Source: Ochotona curzoniae (lineage: Eukaryota; Chordata; Mammalia; Lagomorpha; Ochotonidae). From it: 64,000 bases of DNA. Shown here piece after piece: positions 55,926 through 64,000 of the stretch (position 1 is its first letter; each line of letters opens with the position of its first letter). The stretch is taken from assembly GCF_017591425.1 (NCBI RefSeq), contig NW_024466512.1, forward strand, positions 16,433,001 through 16,497,000, given 5' to 3'. Position numbers and translations under genes: made by a program. The notes under the pieces were generated by a model. That model was given only the letters and a program-made list of their open reading frames with translations, was not told the origin of the DNA and did no database searches.

Positions 55926-56692
55926 AAAGTCTTTGTCTAACCAGTGATATTCAGAACTTGCCCAAATAATTTCTGCCCTCTTTTCCTATCCATGGTTGCT
56001 TGTATGTTTAAATGAAATTATTAATATCAAAACATAAAAAGTGGCAGACACAAAATCTTGAATAACGCAGTAAATGCAGAGATGGTAGTTGTTAAGTATT
56101 TTAGTGCTCTAAAACTTTTCACTCTGTTCCATAAAACTCTTTTATACTACCTGACATTGTTTCTTTATAACTCCTCTGCTCAAACACAAGCACACATGAA
56201 CAAGTTAGTTTTTCAGTATAAAGGTGCTTCAAAGAGTTTGCAGGCAATGGAATTGAAACGTAAGTTCACTTTGTGGTTAAAAAAAACAAAAAACAACAAC
56301 AAAAAAACTTCTACAATTTATCCATACATTTTATAATGGGTAGTTTTCCATCACCTTTTTAGAGATTGCTAAGATTTATATGCGGATTAAGTCATTATTC
56401 AGGTCATCAAACGTGTTCTGATTTTCCAAGCCCTTTTTATGGATTCTAGTTTCATGGGGAAAGTCATCAAATAGTTGATGAAAATGCACATTATGTTTTC
56501 CTTTCTGTTTCCATGAATTTTTCAAGTACCCTTCACTGTCTTTGTATATAAATGATGTATATAAATGGGGTATGTGTGAAGGGAATTTGACAGAATGAAA
56601 ACCAATATAAGTCAATTGAATTTTAGCTACAAATGTTGTGGGTGTAGCATTGACAGTTCACTTAGAATCTAGATGTGATTTTTTTCTTTTAT
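55926..56692. other. Unassigned sequence
   Basis: No gene seen. An A-rich run (AAAAAACAAAAAACAACAAC) lies near 56280-56306. Confidence 0.35.
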
Positions 56693-56693
56693 C

Positions 56694-56815
56694 TTTGGCT
56701 GCACCACTTCTCATCCAGCTTCCTGCTTTTATATGTGGATAGGCAACAGAAGATGGCCCAATGAGAGCCTGCTTTATCTTATCACCCATGTCTGGAGAAT
56801 ATCTTCCTTTTCAGG
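56694..56815 (+). repeat. CSINE central fragment, plus orientation
   Basis: 'GCTGCACCACTTCTCATCCAG', 'CTTCCTGCTTTTATATGTGG' and 'GCAACAGAAGATGGCCCAATG' match the CSINE body. Both ends are missing. Confidence 0.65.
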
Positions 56816-57177
56816 CTTTAATGCATAATATGGAAAAAATGTTTGCTGAAAAGTTTGTGTTTGAAATTAATTTGATTTTTTGATGATCTTAGTGAAAAGT
56901 GGACACAGAGTAGAGCTTCGATTTGGAAACTCCATCTTCTTCTAAAACAAGCTGATGTATTCCTGTCATATTACTCTCCTTTCAGGAGGTGGTGTTAAAT
57001 TCTAACCTGGTGATTCAGTGATCACAAGATATCCTGCTTTTATTTAAATTACTCAACAGACCCTTTCATGGAGTCACTGATCTTTTAGACTAGAATATAC
57101 TTGTCTAAATTAATAAGAAAATTTTATTCCGTTGAGATTTTGCTTAGATCATTTTGGTAATACTTTCGATTATGTTT
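56816..57177. other. Unassigned sequence
   Basis: No gene or clear repeat seen. Confidence 0.3.
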
Positions 57178-57440
57178 TAGATTAATTAACTTATTCGGAT
57201 GTCAGAGTTACAGAAACTGAAGTAGAGACAGAGTTAAGTCTTCCATCCTTAGGTTAACTCCCCAGGGGACCTCAAAGGCCAGGGTAGCGATAGGCTGAAG
57301 TCAGGTGTTCTCTGCTGCTTTTCCAGTCGCATCAGCAGGGAGCTGGTTGGGACTGGAGCTGTTGGCTCAAGCCCAAATGGTTTGGTGGCAATGCAGGTGA
57401 TAGTTTTATTCATTGTCCTATGCCAGAATTCTATCCCCCA
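57178..57440 (-). repeat. CSINE, minus orientation, diverged
   Basis: 'GAAGTAGAGACAGAGTTAAG', 'TCTTCCATCCTTAGGTTAACTC', 'GGTGTTCTCTGCTGCTTTTCC' and 'ATCAGCAGGGAGCTGGTTGG'. The head complement is degraded. Confidence 0.78.
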
Positions 57441-57574
57441 TGAGATTTTTCTCACTGTATTTTTTAAAGACTAAAATAGAGACAAAGTATTATTTTTCCT
57501 AGCTGTAACTTTTATAAACATTTTCTGTTTAAGATTTGTTTTCATGCAGTGTTCATAAATGGAATGTGTCAACA

Positions 57575-57790
57575 AATGCAGGACACTAGATAAAGAATAC
57601 AGTGTGGTAGCAGACAGATTTGGTTTTAATATCAGTTTTCCTGTTTATTTGCTGTGTATTGCTTGGAGGACACTTCATTTGTGTAGATTGTGCCTGCCTC
57701 ACTTGCCAAATACTTAAAAGGATACAAATATGTTTCTAGAGTGCTAACAAATAAAATGTACTTCATGTTTGATATTTGCCCTTATTAGAA
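57575..57790 (+). repeat. MIR SINE
   Basis: 'GTGGTAGCAGACAGATTTGG', 'TTTGCTGTGTATTGCTTGG', 'GTGCCTGCCTCACTTGCC' and 'CTAGAGTGCTAACAAATAAAA' follow the MIR order. Confidence 0.65.
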
Positions 57791-58109
57791 TAAAGGGTTT
57801 CTGATACTGAACATTATGACAAGTAAGAACTGCATATGTTTAGAAAGTAGGGATGAGACATAAATCTATTCCATCGGCGCAGCTGCAATATGTTTGCTAT
57901 CTTGCCTAGGCTATTCCCTTGGCTGTCTTCTCTCTAATTCCACTATTTCACTGCAGATTGGTTATCCATCAGGACAACAGAATAATTCTCTGCAATATAG
58001 ATTTCTGCAGTGAATGATATATGAATATTCCTTTACTCTGCTAATATAAAAGTATCCAGCCTGAGGTTGTTGGCTATTTGAATTATGGTAAGTTTAACAG
58101 AGGAATTAT
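57791..58109. other. Unassigned sequence
   Basis: No gene or clear repeat seen. Confidence 0.3.
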
Positions 58110-58222
58110 CTTTCTAGTTTTATTTAAAATTTTAGTTTTACTTAATTTTTCTAATTTCAATTTTAAGTGCTAATAGTCACATCTTACCTGTGACTAACAT
58201 GTTGGACACTGCAGTTCTATAA
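58110..58222 (+). mobile_element. hAT-type DNA transposon fragment (MER3/MER5-like)
   Basis: A T/A-rich lead-in ('TTTTAGTTTTACTTAATTTTTC') passes into 'AATAGTCACATCTTACCTGTGA' and 'CTAACATGTTGGACACTGCAG'. It resembles the non-autonomous element end '..AATAGCCACATGTGGCTAGTGGCTACCATATTGGACAGC..'. The exact family name is uncertain. Confidence 0.55.
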
Positions 58223-59638
58223 TATACTTATTAGACCACCTGCCTCTAACAACCATATAAAAATGCAGAGTGATTCTCAACAATCTGTTCATTTCATCAT
58301 GAAGTAAAAGTGAAAATGACAATTAAGCCATGGATGAAGCCATCCTCAGAGCAAAAATATTTTGTCTCTTGGCTACCTATAATAGTGAACTAGTGTCTTT
58401 GGTTGGAGCCTGGAACTGCCAAGAACATGTGGGTGCTTTCACGATTCCAGCTTCTCCCTGTTGCAATGACAATCTAGTCTTTCTGCTTTTTGTTAGTTAT
58501 ATCTTCCCTTTTTCAGAGTCATCGTCCATGAAATGGTCTTGCAAAGAATTTTTAGTAGGAATTAGGTCTTGATAGGAAGGCAATGACAAAGATAAAGCAA
58601 GAAGATGGTTGAACAAAATGTGCATGTAAGTTATTTGAAAGGTGATCTAGAGTTCCGTGACTTTTAATATTAGCACCGTGGCTAACAGAGAAAGATCTGA
58701 TCATAGCCAGTTATGTGCAAACTCAGTGACTGAATGGACAGACAGTCCTCTAATAATAATAGAGTTTGCTTCAGTTCAAAGTGTTAAGGACATTTAAATA
58801 ATTATATGGACTTCAAAATATCTAAATAGCTAAATGTTTCTCCTGCAAGAGTCATGGATGTAGGATGCTAGATGTGATGGCAAAACAATCCTGCAGCATT
58901 TCTTCTGTCTGTCAAAACTCTCTTTCTGCAAAGTTTGGATTTGGTCATAGCTCTAGTATACTTTGTCCAAACTGAGTTCTGTTCGACCTTGAATTGCAGT
59001 TACAACTGCCTGTCTGATTCATACCAAAAAGCAGGTTTCCCATTGAACACTGAAAATCCATGTCGGAGCTTGGCTTACTTCTTGCTGAGCTAGCTAAACA
59101 TGTGGTTTCCTTTCTGTGTCACTATAGTTTCTAGCAGAGGCTTATTTTGGTTTGCAAACGGTTTTGATCCATTTTTCTAAAGGGCTAGGATATCTGATTT
59201 GACGCTTCATATGCTTTGGGGACACCCTCTTCACTGCCTCCACAGACTACAAAGGTTAATGTGGCAGCAGAGCTTATAACTCACTTGGCTTTTGTTAAGG
59301 ATTGTAGGGATCAGTAAAATTATACGAAGGGCAATAAAACAGCTCATTAGTGCAGAGTCAAACTTACCCAATTTATTATTTTTGTGTAATTAATAATTAA
59401 AGGGCAAGACATTTGTGGAAATTACAAAAAGTATTCTGTTAAGGTCAAGGTGGTTATGGTTTAGGATGAAATAGCTTCTGCCTTTTTCTAGATCTTCAAA
59501 CAGTCTCTTGCATGATGAAAGATGAGGTTAAAGATTATTTGCTAAATAGCATCTAGTGAAGATTTTAACAAAGCTGGTATTTTAAACTCGGATGATCGAT
59601 CCTGCTGCCACACGTTGATTCTGACATGCTCTCCTTTG
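58223..59638. other. Repeat-poor stretch, no gene recognised
   Basis: About 1.4 kb with no assignable repeat. A homeodomain-type cluster (TTTATTATTTTTGTG, TAATTAATAATTAAAGGG) lies at about 59371-59404. The 80-codon frame at 58330-58572 is unrecognised. Confidence 0.4.
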
Positions 59639-59639
59639 G

Positions 59640-59838
59640 ATGACAGGTTCCTAAATCAGAAGACAAGGGACCTGTCTCCAGGTCTTAGCTGCTGTTCATC
59701 AGCTCTGTAAGGTGGAATTAGTCACTTGGCTTCTGTGACCTCAATTCTTATCAGCTGTCAAAAAAAAAGGAAATGTACTAATCCTCACTTCCTCCAGGAA
59801 CATGGAGCATTCAGAATAATTATCTGTGGATTTTAAAA
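59640..59838 (+). repeat. MIR SINE
   Basis: 'TGTCTCCAGGTCTTAGCTGC', 'TTAGTCACTTGGCTTCTGTG', 'ACCTCAATTCTTATCAGCTG' and 'GGAAATGTACTAATCCTCAC' match the MIR core. Confidence 0.7.
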
Positions 59839-60199
59839 ACATCTAAAGATAACTTTCAGACAGTATCTAGGCAGGGAGTCCCAGTGATGGCCAAAGGGGC
59901 AAATGAGTGATCCTCAGCCCCTCTCTGAACTGTGGTTGTGAGTCGATGCTTGAGAAGAGCTTGGACTGTATATGAGATATATTGTTTTGCTAAAGGAACA
60001 TAGCACCAGATTCCTCAAATAGAGTTTTACCTGGACTCTTTTCTGTGGCAGCGTGATGATTTGAGCAAATTAAACAACGTTCTTTTGGGGTGCTAATTAT
60101 TTATTTGTCAAATAATCATATAACTTTGCGTGGGATATGATTGTAAGTTGAATTGATGAAGATTCTTAGTTCTGCTTTATCATGTTGCAAAGACTTAAT

Positions 60200-60345
60200 C
60201 CTTGGACAAAGGCTTAGTCTAAGTGTGCCTCTTTGTCGTTCTTTAGGAATTGAGCATAATTAGCCACTGAGCTTGTAGGGTTGTTGAGAAGAAAATATGC
60301 ATGTTAAATATTTAGCAGAGGTTTGAACACAGAGACTGTTCGAAA
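60200..60345 (+). repeat. MIR SINE 3' half
   Basis: 'GTGCCTCTTTGTCGTTCTTT', 'GAGCTTGTAGGGTTGTTGAG' and 'AATATGCATGTTAAATATTTAG' match the MIR 3' half in order. Confidence 0.65.
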
Positions 60346-61046
60346 CATTTTAAATATCGAATTTCATTTTCCTCAAATTAGGTTGTCCAAGGCAAGATCT
60401 ACTTTATGCTTTAGCAGTCAGGGTCCTATCCCAGACACTCCTATCTATAGTCAGTCACTTTGCAGGTAACAAAGACAAATATATTTCATGATATTCTAAT
60501 ATCTCCCCGACTATTTGTATGCAGGGTAAAGAAACTTAAATGGCTTATAAATATCCCAAATGCAGGAGATGAACTTCCAGGAAAAAAGCGAGAGGGAGGG
60601 AGGGAGGGAAGAAAGAACTGCGAGGAATGGAGGCTGAACAGGAGGAGGATAGTGAGAAAGACCCTGTGTTTTTCCGTGAAGATGCCATATGTCAATCTTT
60701 CCAGTCCACATGGCTGGAGAATAGCAGCCTTCTGTCCCTCTGCAACTAAAGGTGACGATTTCTCAGGCACAAAGCTCACTTTACAATCATAAAATGCACC
60801 CTTTAATCACTTGGGATGCAAGCCAAGTCACTTCTGTGTCAGCCCTCACCTGCTCAGACTAAATCATACTAAGAGGTGATTCATGGAGGAAATTAACAAA
60901 AAGGATGTTCAAGAGAGCCTTGGGGTTTAGGTGGGAATAGAGCAGGGCCTTCATCCTGACAATATTGGATGAACAAGAGATTGTGATCTCAGAGAATAAA
61001 AGTTGATACTTAAAATAGCATTTTTTTAAATAAAATTCGTGACCAA
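60346..61046. other. Unassigned sequence
   Basis: Contains a (GGGA)n tract at about 60592-60612. The 110-codon plus frame at 60460-60792 crosses it and has no recognisable domain. Confidence 0.35.
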
Positions 61047-61376
61047 GGGTCTAGCATGGTAGCCTAGTGGCTAAAGTTCTCACCTTGCATGTGATGGGAT
61101 CCCATATGGGTACCAGTTTGTGTCTTGGTTGCTCCACTTCCCATCCAGTGCCTAGCTTATGGTCTTGGAAGGCAGTAGAGGATGGCCCAACGCCTTGAGA
61201 CCATGCACTGACATAGGAAACTTAGAAGAAGCTCCTGACACCTGGGCTTGGGATCAGCTTAGTTCTAGCCATTGTGGTCACTTGGAGAGTGAATCAGTGG
61301 AGGCAAGATCTGTCTCTCTCTCTCTCTCCTTTCCTCTGTAAATCTGCTGTTCCAGTACAAATAAATTTTTAAAAAG
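61047..61376 (+). repeat. CSINE, plus orientation
   Basis: 'GGGTCTAGCATGGTAGCCTAG', 'CACCTTGCATGTGATGGG', 'CCACTTCCCATCCAGTGCC', 'GGATGGCCCAACGCCTTGAG', a (TC)n run at about 61312-61328, then 'TTCCAGTACAAATAAATTTTT'. Full length, moderate divergence. Confidence 0.92.
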
Positions 61377-61531
61377 TGGTGGCCAAAATGCACAGATATA
61401 TGAGAGAATAATAGTTAAAATGAGAAATGTCAACAGTTCCTAACACGACATAGCCAAGATCAGCAAAAATTGGTACGAACCACATAGAGTTAGTGCAAGG
61501 ATGAAATCAAGTGCATCATGTCTGATCTCAC

Positions 61532-61736
61532 CTTTTTGGGTCTCATAAGTTGAATTCATGAAGATGGCAATTGTGTCCATAGCATGCTTCATGAGTGTAA
61601 AGACTTCCATATCTGGGCTTCTTTTCATAGTGGCAGGGGCCTCTTGATGGGAAATAGCATCCAGCAACCCCTCATGCTCAAACAGCTCAGTGTTGAACTG
61701 AGCAGCCCATAAATGATTTTTGGATTTGTTGGTCAG
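61532..61736 (-). other. Candidate protein-coding exon, unidentified (or pseudogene fragment)
   Basis: On the minus strand a fully open frame of 205 nt (68 codons plus 1 nt) is bounded by splice-like signals. Before it is TTCAAATATTTCCTAG (a modest acceptor) and after it AAAAAG|GTGAGA (a strong donor match). The other two frames have stops near the start. The predicted peptide is mixed and globular-looking, with a run 'WAAQFNTELFEHEGLLDAIS' and an FTLMKHAMDTIAIFM stretch; I do not recognise the family. The open frame continues past the donor to a stop at about 61440. A second minus frame just upstream is also open for about 45 codons, so a frameshifted pseudogene is an alternative. Chance is also quite possible. 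Confidence 0.2.
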
Positions 61737-61739
61737 CTA

Positions 61740-62186
61740 GGAAATATTTGAATGCTGCAATTATAGTTACTAAGTATTTTTGCATTTCAGCTCCTTTAGG
61801 GTTCACAAATTCCCTGGAGGAGAATTTATGTTTGGTTCAGATTCTCAGCTATATAGTGTCTTGAAAATGGTTGAAATAAATGGGTTTAATATTTCACCAG
61901 AATTTTACAAGAAATACAAGAGCAACGGTATGGGTTTAGCATAGTTAAAATTTTATTTGTAAGACCAAGCTTAAATCTCTAACTTGACTGTGTAAGACCT
62001 TTAACTGTATCTGAAAAAATAAAATAACTAAATTTTTACCTTTAAATGAAATGTCTTATAAACCGGGAAGGCTAAAAGCTTCCATGATGAAAACCTCCAG
62101 TGGGACAACTGAAGAATAACATTTAATCTCCTTATCACCTAATTTATGCTCCATCTTCCCCAGGTCATTTTCTCATGAGCACAATT
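61740..62186. other. Unassigned sequence
   Basis: No gene confirmed. A plus-strand open stretch at about 61795-61940 also reads like protein, which warns against over-reading open frames here. Confidence 0.3.
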
Positions 62187-62214
62187 CTTTCTTTCTTTCT
62201 CTCTCTCTCTCTCT
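62187..62214. repeat. (CTTT)n(CT)n simple repeat
   Basis: CTTTCTTTCTTT followed by a CT run; the minus frame here is an artefact. Confidence 0.95.
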
Positions 62215-63810
62215 GCCTCCTACCCCAGACTTCCTCTAATAAGACTCTACAATGCAGGAAACAGTTTAGTTTAGAATAGGAGCGCAGAAAGCAGGTAGGA
62301 GAGTGCTTCTTTAAAGCAATTTTTGAACAGCAGCTGGAGAGCTGAAAGCTAAAGTCCTTGATCTCTCGGATCCTTTCCCCGGATCTTCCAGTCTCAGATC
62401 TCATACTACTCATCAGGGCTTCTGGTCAATTTTATTTTTGCCTCAGAGTTCCTTATCTGGAAAGTGTGATAAGAACAGAATATACCTATGAGATAGCACA
62501 AATAAATTGGCCAGAAAAATATCTCCTGTGGAGTTAACATCACATGACATTTACACACAACACTGTGCTTCCTGAAACACTGTAGCTATGTAGCTATATC
62601 AACGTGCATCCCAGTCTGTTTTCTGGCGTGCTCATTCTTGTCTGTGATAAGTAATCACAAGAGATGTTCACTCGGCTGTGGAGTTTGTCATCATGATCCC
62701 TAAAGAGGGGAATTCGGAGAGAACCAGCACTAACCACTCTCTTAGCTGGGAGTCTGTTTCAAACTGCATCATATACCGCAGCATGCAGGGAAACCTCCAC
62801 TGGGAGCTTAATCAGTTGGAACTTTTTATCTTGGACTTCCAGGATCCAAAAGTTAGAAAATAATTGCCTGTCACCTATGTTGAGTTGTGTCAGTATGATC
62901 AGGCTCATATCTTGCATCATGTCGCAGTTGCACAACCAGGAACTTGAAGGAAAACCAGTTACATATTTTCACAAGCTAATCGTATAAGAAAACAAGCCCC
63001 AAGTTGGCCCTGTTTAACATATGGAAGTACAAAGACAGCTTTCTTCCAAGCAGGTTTTATTGCACACATAACCGAATCCTCCTGAGGAAGGTGATTCTGA
63101 ACATATAAATCATTCTTTTTGAATAGATCTTGATGACAGATCCCATTATGAACTTAATTTATTCTTAAGAACTAGGGATGGTGGGAAATGTTTTCAGTCG
63201 TTTCTTGTTCAATACTGGACTGTTTTATCAGGATTCCTTCAGAATAGGAAATGAGTATCTGCTGTAATATGTATCTTAGATACATTATTCAAATAGGTTT
63301 TACAGTTACTAACTTTGGAGCCCACTATAGTTGGTCTCTGAAGTCACTGAGCTGACAGTTAAGCAGGGCATGATGCTCTCTTCAGTACCTCTTAGGGCCA
63401 TTCTCCTGTCCTTGTGCAGCTTAAAAAATGCAGTGTGATTTTCTCTCATGTTCTATCCTTTTCTTCTTCTTGTTTAGTCCACTGCTATGTGCTTTGCAAC
63501 TGAGTGACTACAACAACTTTTAAAAGGTAATCAGTTTACAACTTTTAAAAGAAAACCAAGAGTATCACATCATTAGGGAGACTATACATCTCCTTTTATA
63601 GCTCTTATCTTGGCATGTTGATAAGATAATATTATTGTGATCTCAAGAATAGGATTATATGGGTAATACCTTATACAGGTACCATTGCCTGGAGCTTACT
63701 CACTAGTGCGAAAGGCCTTTATTCAGTTGATATCACTAATCCATCTGTCATATATGCGATTAAGGAGAATACTAGCATAAAAAGCACGTGTTAGTGATAG
63801 AGCAATGTGC
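62215..63810. other. Unassigned sequence, no gene recognised
   Basis: About 1.6 kb. 'TTATCTTGGACTTCCAGGATCC' near 62825 faintly resembles a MaLR LTR passage but is not enough to call. The 61-codon frame at 62678-62863 is unrecognised. Confidence 0.35.
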
Positions 63811-63811
63811 A

Positions 63812-64000
63812 TTTAAGTCCCGGCTCCTTCATGCCAGTACCCAAGTTTCAGTGTGGTTAGAGTCACAGGGCTCAGCCCCTGCCTCTGGAGGCCCCTGCCA
63901 CATGTCTGATGCCCGCCCACTGTCTCTGTCATTGCGATAGATCTTTGTCTCTTTCTCTATCATCTGCCACTTTTTCTCTTCCTCTCTCCCTGTCTTCTGT
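63812..64000 (+). repeat. CSINE, plus orientation, old, cut by window end
   Basis: 'TTTAAGTCCCGGCTCCTTCA', 'TGCCTCTGGAGGCCCCTGCC' and a long pyrimidine tract 'CTTTGTCTCTTTCTCTATC' running to the window end. The head is degraded and the tail lies outside. Confidence 0.55.

Noticed and set aside
60460..60792. 110-codon plus-strand frame
   Set aside because: It crosses a (GGGA)n tract, no motif is recognised, and an opposing minus frame of similar length exists.
61795..61940. Protein-like plus-strand frame next to the candidate exon
   Set aside because: It opposes and neighbours the minus-strand frame and ends in a stop after about 45 codons. Both cannot be real, and it shows how easily open frames look protein-like here.
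62678..62863. 61-codon plus-strand frame, with a nearby MaLR-like phrase
   Set aside because: Too short and unrecognised, and the MaLR resemblance is limited to about 20 bases.
1..64000. CRISPR arrays, operons, Shine-Dalgarno sites, prophage
   Set aside because: The repeat content (CSINE, MIR, L1, LTR, microsatellites) is that of a mammalian nuclear genome, and no spaced direct-repeat array or dense gene layout exists.

Overview
This is vertebrate nuclear DNA, almost certainly from a lagomorph and more likely a pika (Ochotona) than a rabbit. The evidence is about thirty copies of a tRNA-derived C-type SINE (CSINE). Each has a head near GGGCCCGGCGCAGTGGC, a body resembling 'CAGCTCCCTGC..GTGGCC..GGGAAAGCAG', a pyrimidine-rich 3' part and a tail ending AATAAATAAATCTTT. 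The youngest copies differ from the rabbit consensus as I remember it, which is why I lean to pika. The DNA is AT-rich and CpG-poor, with microsatellites, old MIR SINEs, decayed LINE-1 and LTR remnants.

I recognise no intact protein-coding gene, rRNA, tRNA gene or CRISPR array. Nearly all open frames are short, repeat-derived or chance. The window is best read as intergenic DNA or the inside of a large intron. The one possible coding segment is a splice-flanked open frame on the minus strand at about 61532-61736. I cannot identify its product and my confidence is low.

Layout. 1-9.6 kb: CSINEs, two TG microsatellites, an LTR-like block near 4.8-5.0 kb, a MaLR-type LTR at 8.5-8.8 kb, and a repeat-poor stretch at 6.9-7.9 kb. 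9.6-10.7 kb: L1 ORF2 relic (minus) split by a CSINE. 10.7-13.6 kb: mostly unassigned. 14.3-15.1 kb: L1 3' end (minus). 16-21 kb: MIR, L2-like and CSINE copies, two of the CSINEs with visible target-site duplications. 23.2 kb: a pure 10-bp minisatellite, 15 perfect units. 24-28.2 kb: two short CSINEs and a long minus-strand L1 interrupted by a younger L1-3'UTR-like segment. 28.9 and 35.3 kb: two young CSINEs with perfect 17- and 15-bp target-site duplications. 30.3-31 kb: another L1 3' end (minus). 36.2-36.8 kb: paired CSINEs. 36.8-40 kb: repeat-poor DNA. 40-41.8 kb: three successive plus-strand L1 3' ends. 44-47.6 kb: CSINEs and an L1-like minus relic, then a TAAT-rich repeat-poor stretch. 52.5-54.2 kb: a CSINE split by an LTR-like insertion, followed by a GC-rich LTR-like block with a strong CTCF-type motif. 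54.4-64 kb: CSINEs, MIRs, a hAT-type fragment, repeat-poor DNA with homeodomain-type sites, and the candidate exon.

There is no gene system to connect. The interest lies in the transposon stratigraphy, the minisatellite, the CTCF-type site and the candidate exon. Repeat family names come from recalled consensus sequences and should be confirmed with RepeatMasker using a lagomorph library.
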